A stretch of 19,600 bases of DNA, taken from the NCBI GenBank assembly GCA_050287965.1, contig JBNKCX010000007.1:1-19600 (forward strand). The letters run 5' to 3'. The number at the start of each line of letters is the position of its first letter. Position 1 is the stretch's first letter. Both the position numbers and the translations under genes were made by a program. The DNA comes from CBFDBF01 sp050287965 (GTDB taxonomy: Bacteria; Pseudomonadota; Gammaproteobacteria; Chromatiales; Chromatiaceae). This document shows, piece after piece, positions 14,448-19,600 of the stretch. The notes below the pieces were generated by a model. The model made no database searches and was not told where the DNA came from. It was given only the letters and a program-made list of their open reading frames with translations.

Positions 14448-14512
14448 GGTCGCCCTTATAAACTGTAAAGAGTACGATCGAGGCGACGGAGCCCTGAGCC
14501 AGGGTTCGCATA

Positions 14513-14800
14513 TTTAACGCGAAGAACGCCAAGGCGCGGAGTTTTGTAGGTCGGATTACTTTTAAACCCCTGTGTCTCCGGGGTCCCCTGAACTCCTAGA
14601 TTTATCTCCCGGAATAGATCCCCCAAGTCTCGCAGGGCGTGCTCTGTCCGTCATTTGCTGGATTCTATATTCCCGGCGGGCACAGCCTGTCCTGAGATTA
14701 TTTGACGTTGTTTTGCCGGGTGGGGTCTACCCGCTGTTTACTGGCTTCTGTTTCTTGCAGACTTTGCGTCTGCGCGCCTTTGCGGCCTCTGCGTTTGTTA
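14513..14800. repeat. AACGC-type dispersed repeat, long copy between erpA and anmK
   Basis: The left end TTTAACGCGAAGAACGCC with AAGGCGC (14513-14536) matches the left end of the repeat at 8331. The right end (about 14762-14800) carries CTTTGCGTC, CGCCTTTGCG and CTCTGCG, the inverted counterpart. Between them are about 220 bp with no plausible gene. The anmK stop codon (TAA read from 14800-14798) lies in the right end. ORFs crossing this stretch look like chance readings. From 14448 to 14512 nothing can be named. Confidence 0.65.
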
Positions 14801-15925
14801 CTCGATATTTGTAGACGATGGATAGATCCCTCCCAGGATTACCGGATGGGCGGCGCCGGTGATCGGCGGCAGGTGAATGGGTCGCCGCTCCAGGGTCTGT
14901 TGTGCCAACCAGGCGAAGGCCGCCGCTTCCACATAATCGGGATCGATGCCGTGCACGGAGGTGTCTTCAACGGCGATCCCCTTCAGGCCCTTCTGTAATT
15001 GCCCCATCAGTTCGCTGTTATGCACGCCCCCGCCGCAGACGATCACCCGCCGGCATTGCGGGGCGTGATCCGTGATCGCCCGGCAAACCGTTGCGGAGGT
15101 GAGGGCGGTCAGGGTTGCCTGCAGGTCCTGCGGGTCCAGGGGAGGGAGGTCGGAGCAGGTGGAACGCACCCATTGCAGGTTGAAATACTCGGGACCGGTG
15201 CTCTTCGGCGGTGTCTTGCGGAAATAGGCGTCTTCGCAGAGTCGCTGCAGCCAGGTGTCGTGAACCCGGCCGCTAGCGGCCCAGGCGCCGGAGCGGTCAA
15301 AGGGCTGCTTCAAATATTCCCGCGTCCAGGCATCCAGAAGGGTATTGCCGGGGCCGGTATCGAATCCCGAGACATTGCCGTCGGGATCTGACGGCAGATT
15401 GGTGATATTGGCGATGCCGCCGATGTTGAGTATTACACGCGTCTCTTCCGGCGAACGAAACAGCGCCTCATGGAAGGCCGGTACCAGGGGTGCCCCCTGT
15501 CCCCCGGCCGCCATATCCCGCCGGCGGAAATCGGCCACCGTGGTTATACCGGTTATCTCGGCGATACGGTTTGGATCCCCGATCTGGAGGGTGAAGGGCC
15601 GGACCCCGTCCGGCCGGTGACGGATGGTCTGGCCGTGGCTGCCGATGGCTCTGACCCGGTGCGCCGCCACCTGCGCGTTCTCCAGCAGTTGCAGGGCCGC
15701 TTGCGCAAAATGCTCCGCCAGCAGTGCATCCAGCACCCCAAGGCGCTCGATCTCATTGTCTCCGGGAGCGGCGATAAGGCGCAGTTCTCGTTGCAGATCA
15801 TCGGGTAAAGGATGGTGACGCGCCGCCAGCAGTTCTCGTTTCTCTTCCCCAAGGTGCATGAGTACCGCGTCGATACCGTCCACGCTGGTACCGGAGATCA
15901 GGCCGAGGTAGAGGTTCTCGCTCAC
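14798..15925 (-). CDS. anmK: anhydro-N-acetylmuramic acid kinase
   Basis: AnmK phosphorylates and opens 1,6-anhydro-N-acetylmuramic acid released from peptidoglycan turnover, giving MurNAc-6-phosphate for recycling in the cytoplasm. The 375-residue length fits. MSENLYLGLISGTSVDGIDAVL at the N-terminus holds the ATP-binding GTS-DG motif. AIGSHGQTIRH, GGIANITN, FDTGPGNTLLDAW and VCGGGVHNSELM follow the family order. The start is a GTG at 15925, directly before the first beta strand, with no good ribosome-binding site. It lies 12 bp after the M23 peptidase gene, so translational coupling is likely. Pairing a wall hydrolase with a recycling kinase makes functional sense. The stop codon falls in a dispersed repeat. 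Confidence 0.96.
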   Translation of the reverse strand: MSENLYLGLISGTSVDGIDAVLMHLGEEKRELLAARHHPLPDDLQRELRLIAAPGDNEIERLGVLDALLAEHFAQAALQLLENAQVAAHRVRAIGSHGQTIRHRPDGVRPFTLQIGDPNRIAEITGITTVADFRRRDMAAGGQGAPLVPAFHEALFRSPEETRVILNIGGIANITNLPSDPDGNVSGFDTGPGNTLLDAWTREYLKQPFDRSGAWAASGRVHDTWLQRLCEDAYFRKTPPKSTGPEYFNLQWVRSTCSDLPPLDPQDLQATLTALTSATVCRAITDHAPQCRRVIVCGGGVHNSELMGQLQKGLKGIAVEDTSVHGIDPDYVEAAAFAWLAQQTLERRPIHLPPITGAAHPVILGGIYPSSTNIE

Positions 15926-15937
15926 GGCTGGCTGAAG

Positions 15938-17464
15938 TTATTTGCCGCTGGCTGTTTCGGCCTGTGCGATAACGGAATTGGAAAGGAGAGCGAGTTGGGA
16001 CAACAGCGGTGCGCTTTTTCTGGTGAAGTCTTCCCGGTATGTTTCCGCAATGGGGGTGGCTTCCGGCAGCTTGATGGTCAGCGGGTTGCGGTGAACGCCG
16101 TTGACGCGGAATTCGTAATGCAGGTGGGGTCCCGTGGCGAGGCCGGTTTTACCAAGATAGCCGATGGTCTGTCCCTGCTTGACCCGTACGCCGCTTTTTA
16201 TGCCGCTTTTATAGCCGTTGAGATGACCGTAAAGGGTGGTGTAACGGTTACTGTGCTGAATGATGACGGTCTTGCCGTAACCTCCTTTCCAGCCGACATG
16301 AATCACCTTGCCGTCACCGGAGGCCTTGATCGGGGTGCCGATGGCGGCGGCGTAATCGACGCCGCGGTGGGGGCGTTTCACCCCCAGCACCGGGTGCCAG
16401 CGCGATTGGGAAAAGCGGGAGGAGATGCGTCGGAAATCCACCGGCGCCCGCAGAAACGCCTTGCGCATGTTCTTGCCGTTAGGGGAGAAGTAATCACTGC
16501 GACCCTTGTCGTCCACGTAGCGGACGGCGCGGAACACCTTGCCGCGGTTGACGAACTCCGCCGCCAGGATAGGTCCGTTGCGGTATTTCTCACCCTGCAG
16601 ATACTCTTCCTCATAGATCACGGTGAACTGGTCGCCGCTGCGGATCTCCAGGGCGAAGTCGACATCCCAGCCGAAGATGTAGGCCAGATCCATGATCAGA
16701 TCATCCGAGAGGCCGGCCTCCTGGGCGCTCTGGTAGAGCGAATTGGTGATGGTGCCGGAGAGATGTGCAACCCGCGTCTCGAGTTCCTGGGTGACGATCT
16801 CGGTCCGGAAGCTCTCGCCGTCCGGGGTGATCTTCAGCGAGTTGATGGGACTGCGTTCATGAATCAGCTGCAGGAAGTTACCTTCGTCGTCCAGTTGAAC
16901 ACGCAGGCTTTCGCCGGGATTTATCCGGGCCAGCTCTTTCGCCTCGTCCCCGCTGTGGGTGATGTTGTACAACAGAGTGGGCGAGAGTCCCAGGCGGGAG
17001 AATATCCGGGCCAGGGAATCCCCGTTCCGCACCTTTTCCTCAAGCCATTTTCCGCCGGTCGGGGCCTCCCGGTCGGGGCTGGAGCTGAGACTGGGGCTGG
17101 GTGTGGTGTTTGGTGTGGTGCCGGGAGCGGGGTCGAGGGCCGTGCCTGTTTCCGGGAGTGCGATGTCCGAGGGCTCCGGGGCGGGTTCAGAAATGCCGCC
17201 GGCCTCTTGCCCCGGTAGTGCCAGGGGCAGTGTTACCTGGGTCGCGGGCAGGTGGTCCAGAGGTTCTGCCGGGGTGACTTCCGGGCTGGGGATAGCGGTG
17301 GATTCCGGTTGTGAGTCAAATATCCCGAGGGAAGCGAACACCGCGGCCGTGGTAAGTACCAGGACCGGTGCCAGTATCAGCCTGACCCGCTGCCGTCTTT
17401 TTCCGACTGCGTCCCCGATACTTCCGAGGGACTTAAAGTCTTTCAACATCACATGCTTGGACAT
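15938..17464 (-). CDS. M23 family (LytM) peptidoglycan endopeptidase, MepM-like
   Basis: The 508-residue protein has a basic N-terminus, one membrane segment (about 29-48), a long Pro/Thr/Glu/Ser-rich linker (50-137), an OapA/LysM-like domain (about 141-235: KVRNGDSLARIFSRLGL), and a C-terminal LytM domain. The zinc site is intact: H366 and D370 in HRGVD, H447 and H449 in GPHLHYEF, and H414 in YGHLNG. These enzymes cut D,D-crosslinks of peptidoglycan in the periplasm; MepM in E. coli opens space for new wall. It precedes anmK by 12 bp and is divergent from tyrS. I took the first ATG (17464); an ATG at residue 6 is also possible. The full active site argues against a regulatory, EnvC-like role. 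Confidence 0.92.
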   Translation of the reverse strand: MSKHVMLKDFKSLGSIGDAVGKRRQRVRLILAPVLVLTTAAVFASLGIFDSQPESTAIPSPEVTPAEPLDHLPATQVTLPLALPGQEAGGISEPAPEPSDIALPETGTALDPAPGTTPNTTPSPSLSSSPDREAPTGGKWLEEKVRNGDSLARIFSRLGLSPTLLYNITHSGDEAKELARINPGESLRVQLDDEGNFLQLIHERSPINSLKITPDGESFRTEIVTQELETRVAHLSGTITNSLYQSAQEAGLSDDLIMDLAYIFGWDVDFALEIRSGDQFTVIYEEEYLQGEKYRNGPILAAEFVNRGKVFRAVRYVDDKGRSDYFSPNGKNMRKAFLRAPVDFRRISSRFSQSRWHPVLGVKRPHRGVDYAAAIGTPIKASGDGKVIHVGWKGGYGKTVIIQHSNRYTTLYGHLNGYKSGIKSGVRVKQGQTIGYLGKTGLATGPHLHYEFRVNGVHRNPLTIKLPEATPIAETYREDFTRKSAPLLSQLALLSNSVIAQAETASGK

Positions 17465-17654
17465 AACACTTATATTATGACTTAAAAAGAGGTCCTCTCC
17501 TACAGCTAGTTTTTCCGTAAGCCTGCCCAGGAAGGTGGGCCAGTGCTGATGAGTCCCCCGTTAGTCCCTGCAACGGTCGCCCGTGTGGAATTGCGGGGTA
17601 GGTTTTAGTACATTGGGCGCCCGGTTAGTTCGATTGAAATTTGAGGAACAGGTC

Positions 17655-18857
17655 ATGGCGTCAACGGCAGAAGCGATGGAGATCATCCGGCGGGGGGCCG
17701 ATGAGATTCTGCTGGAAGAGGGTCTGCTGAAAAAGTTGGAGCGGGGGGCGCAGTTGCGTATCAAAGCCGGTTTCGATCCCACGGCGCCCGATCTGCACCT
17801 GGGCCACACGGTGCTGATCAACAAGCTGCGGCAGTTTCAGGATCTGGGGCACGAGATCCTGTTCCTTATTGGTGACTTCACCGCCATGATCGGCGATCCC
17901 ACCGGTAAAAGCGTCACCCGGCCGCCCCTCACCCGCGAGGAGGTGCTGGAGAACGCCAAGACCTATGAACACCAGATCTTTAAGATCCTCGACCCGGAAA
18001 AGACCACCGTGCTGTTCAACTCATCCTGGATGGGGGCCATGAGCGCGGCGGACATGATCCAGCTTGCCGCGAAGCACACGGTGGCGCGCATGCTGGAGCG
18101 GGACGATTTCAGTAAACGCTACAAGAACGGTCAGTCCATCGCGGTACACGAGTTTCTCTACCCCCTGGTCCAGGGCTATGACTCGGTGGAGATCAAGGCG
18201 GATGTGGAATTGGGCGGGACCGACCAGAAGTTCAATCTCCTGGTGGGACGGCAATTGCAGGAGGTCTACGGCCAGGAGCCGCAGGTCTGCCTTACCATGC
18301 CGATCCTGGAGGGACTGGACGGGGTGCAGAAGATGTCCAAGTCCCTCAACAACTACGTCGGCATCGCCGATGCGCCGGATGAGATGTTCGGCAAGCTCAT
18401 GTCTATCTCTGATGAATTGATGTGGCGCTATTTCGAATTGCTCAGCTTTCGGCCCATGGACGAAATCGACGCTTTCCGCCGGCAGGTGGCGGAGGGTGCC
18501 AACCCGCGGGATATCAAGTTCCTGCTGGCCGAAGAGTTGATAACGCGTTTTCACGACAGTGCCGGCGCCACCCGGGCGCGGGAGAACTTCATCGCCCGTT
18601 TCCAGAAAGGCGCCATGCCGGACGAGATGCCGGAGGTCAGCCTGGAGGCCGGGGCGGAGGGTCTGCCCATCGCCAACCTGCTCAAGGAGGCGGGGCTCGT
18701 GACCAGCACCACCGATGCGTTCCGCATGATCAAGCAAGGGGCGGTGAAGATCGACGGTGAACGGGTGGAGGATAAGGGTCTGAAGATCGCCTCCGGGACC
18801 ACGGCCGTGTTTCAGGTGGGCAAGCGTCGCTTCGCTCGGGTGACAACCACCTCTTAA
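17655..18857 (+). CDS. tyrS: tyrosyl-tRNA synthetase (TyrRS)
   Basis: TyrRS charges tRNA-Tyr with tyrosine in the cytoplasm. The 400-residue form starts MASTAEAMEIIRRGADEILL. The class I motifs are HLGH (48-51) and KMSKS (226-230). GFDPTAPDLHLGH, IGDFTAMIGDPTGKS, GYDSVEIKADVELGGTDQKFN and a C-terminal S4-like RNA-binding domain (AFRMIKQGAVKIDGERV) complete it. It resembles the TyrZ type found in Pseudomonas and Haemophilus more than E. coli TyrS. I chose the ATG at 17655 because GAGG lies 8 nt upstream; an upstream in-frame start at 17583 would add 24 residues not typical of the family. The 190-bp gap to the M23 gene shows no T-box and no confident promoter. rRNA promoters begin 65 bp after the stop. 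Confidence 0.97.
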   Translation: MASTAEAMEIIRRGADEILLEEGLLKKLERGAQLRIKAGFDPTAPDLHLGHTVLINKLRQFQDLGHEILFLIGDFTAMIGDPTGKSVTRPPLTREEVLENAKTYEHQIFKILDPEKTTVLFNSSWMGAMSAADMIQLAAKHTVARMLERDDFSKRYKNGQSIAVHEFLYPLVQGYDSVEIKADVELGGTDQKFNLLVGRQLQEVYGQEPQVCLTMPILEGLDGVQKMSKSLNNYVGIADAPDEMFGKLMSISDELMWRYFELLSFRPMDEIDAFRRQVAEGANPRDIKFLLAEELITRFHDSAGATRARENFIARFQKGAMPDEMPEVSLEAGAEGLPIANLLKEAGLVTSTTDAFRMIKQGAVKIDGERVEDKGLKIASGTTAVFQVGKRRFARVTTTS

Positions 18858-18921
18858 AGTGCTTTTCAAACCTCGTTCCGACCCGCCGGCCGTCTTTCCG
18901 TCAAGTTTCGTAATAATTCCC

Positions 18922-18949
18922 TTGCAACCGTTTGCCGACCACGTATAAT
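18922..18949 (+). promoter_or_regulatory. rRNA operon promoter P1
   Basis: TTGCAA (18922-18927), 16 bp and TATAAT (18944-18949), with an AT-rich stretch just upstream (TAATAATT) that could act as an UP element. The sequence after the -10 is GC-rich (GCGCGCC), as in growth-rate-controlled rRNA promoters. Confidence 0.8.
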
Positions 18950-19046
18950 GCGCGCCTCTTGTGGCTGTCGCGGCGCTGAAACAGGGCCCTGACGACCATC
19001 GGAAAAGCGGTCGAGGGACGACCGTGGGGGCAGGCGAATTTAGTGC

Positions 19047-19074
19047 TTGACCTGCTTCCGGGGATGCGTAGAAT
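19047..19074 (+). promoter_or_regulatory. rRNA operon promoter P2
   Basis: TTGACC (19047-19052), 16 bp and TAGAAT (19069-19074), followed by a GC-rich discriminator (ACGCCCC). It lies about 270 bp before the 16S gene and 125 bp after P1, the usual tandem arrangement of rrn operons. Confidence 0.8.
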
Positions 19075-19153
19075 ACGCCCCTTCGCGCCGGGGATGGTGG
19101 TCTCCACCCGGTCTTCGGTGCGCCGGAAATACCCCTTGCGGTATTGACGGCAT

Positions 19154-19243
19154 GAGACGGAATAGCTATGCTTGTCCGTCTCGGTTCGGCGAGTGCCGAA
19201 CACGCTCTTTTACAATTTGGTCAGGTAATTTGTGTGGGTGCTC
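19154..19243 (+). promoter_or_regulatory. rRNA leader antitermination region (boxB hairpins, boxA, boxC-like)
   Basis: Two perfect hairpins occur in a row: GAGACGGA/TCCGTCTC (19154-19182) and GTTCGGC/GCCGAAC (19184-19201). They are followed at once by CGCTCTTTTACA (19203-19214), which matches the rrn boxA TGCTCTTTAACA, and then by GTGTGGGTGCTC (19232-19243), like the boxC-type segment of E. coli leaders. This recruits the Nus antitermination complex. Confidence 0.85.
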
Positions 19244-19281
19244 CGTCGGTGGCCGGATATGGCCAAAAATATCGACGAGGC

Positions 19282-19335
19282 ATCTTAGATACCTAAGATT
19301 CTGAGTTGAGCAAGGATTTGTCACCCTAAGTGACA
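19282..19335 (+). other. 16S pre-rRNA leader hairpins
   Basis: ATCTTAG/CTAAGAT (19282-19299) and TGTCAC/GTGACA (19319-19335) are perfect stems just before the mature 16S 5' end. They probably take part in leader folding and RNase processing of the precursor. The matching 3' flank is outside the window. Confidence 0.5.
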
Positions 19336-19344
19336 GACAAACTT

Positions 19345-19600
19345 GAACTGAAGAGTTTGATCCTGGCTCAGATTGAACGCTGGCGGCATGCTTAACACAT
19401 GCAAGTCGAACGGCAGCACGAGAGAGCTTGCTCTCTTGGTGGCGAGTGGCGGACGGGTGAGTAACGCGTAGGAATCTGCCTAGTAGTGGGGGACAACTCG
19501 GGGAAACTCGAGCTAATACCGCATACGCCCTACGGGGGAAAGCGGGGGATCTTCGGACCTCGCGCTATTAGATGAGCCTGCGTTGGATTAGCTTGTTGGT
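19345..19600 (+). rRNA. rrs: 16S ribosomal RNA, 5' part (partial)
   Basis: The universal start GAAGAGTTTGATCCTGGCTC follows directly after the leader. The 5' end is set by alignment with E. coli position 1. AACACATGCAAGTCGA, GTGGCGGACGGGTGAGTAA and the helix around 19560 (TATTAGATGAGCCTGCGTTGG) are all present. The gene runs off the right edge at about E. coli position 255. The sequence reads as gammaproteobacterial. Confidence 0.99.

Noticed and set aside
14572..14814. 80-codon ORF in the erpA-anmK gap
   Set aside because: It lies within the dispersed repeat, runs into anmK, and has no ribosome-binding site or protein-like composition.
15812..17218. 468-codon ORF on the plus strand opposite the M23 peptidase gene
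   Set aside because: It is antisense to a gene with an intact zinc site and clear domains; the translation has no recognisable motif.
17550..17562. CTGATGAGTCC, the core of a hammerhead ribozyme, before tyrS
   Set aside because: The required GAAA after stem II and a closing stem are missing; the match is short and likely chance.
17465..17654. Possible T-box or attenuator for tyrS
   Set aside because: No T-box consensus, specifier stem or terminator is visible, and T-boxes are rare outside Gram-positives.
18901..19203. 100-codon minus-strand ORF in the rRNA leader
   Set aside because: It crosses both rRNA promoters and the leader hairpins; those features explain the sequence.

Overview
The window looks like chromosomal DNA from a gammaproteobacterium. 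The partial 16S rRNA gene at the right end, a cbb3-oxidase gene at the left edge and the gene order argC - DUF6776 - bactofilin - erpA - anmK - M23 peptidase - tyrS - rRNA all point that way. From memory, this order also occurs in Pseudomonas and relatives. The 16S start reads most like Chromatiales or sulfur-oxidising lineages such as Sedimenticola, but that is an impression and not a computed placement. Most genes are GC-rich. The block at about 300-2570 and the gap at about 6960-7080 are visibly more AT-rich.

Layout. 1-241 (minus): first 80 codons of ccoN. 314-1345 (minus): multi-pass DUF2157-like protein. 1533-2570 (minus): exported ankyrin-repeat protein. 2571-2928: long leader before aroF, with a promoter-like box and a small ORF rich in aromatic codons. 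2929-3987 (plus): DAHP synthase. 3988-4149: GC-rich hairpin repeat. 4150-6955 (minus): thiD-thiE-hemL, tightly packed. 6956-7263: AT-rich divergent gap. 7264-7737 (plus): DUF5063 protein. 7857-8237 (plus): unusual A-type Fe-S carrier with a dyad over its promoter, closed by a clear terminator. 8331-8419: dispersed repeat. 8464-9681 and 9698-10492 (plus): protoporphyrinogen-oxidase-like flavoprotein and an unrecognised exported protein. 10511-11206 (minus): DUF4126 membrane protein. 11207-11710: repeat, then a strong promoter and a terminator ahead of argC. 11711-14416 (plus): argC, DUF6776, bactofilin, erpA. 14417-14797: dispersed repeat. 14798-17464 (minus): M23 peptidase and anmK. 17655-18857 (plus): tyrS. 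18858-19344: rRNA promoters and antitermination leader. 19345-19600: start of 16S rRNA.

How the genes fit together. The content is mostly housekeeping: aromatic amino acids (aroF), thiamine (thiD, thiE), tetrapyrroles (hemL, perhaps the PPO-like enzyme), arginine (argC), Fe-S assembly (two A-type carriers), cell-wall work and recycling (M23 peptidase, anmK, bactofilin) and translation (tyrS, rRNA). I see no CRISPR array, phage, transposase or obvious defence system.

The most interesting signals are regulatory. (1) A near-identical promoter-like box lies in the leaders of aroF and argC. (2) The argC leader has a consensus promoter with a perfect palindrome over its -10 and an intrinsic terminator only 20 bp before the start codon, which suggests an attenuator or a small RNA of about 100 nt. 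(3) A 23-codon ORF with five aromatic codons lies just before aroF. (4) An IscR-like dyad lies over the promoter of the unusual Fe-S carrier.
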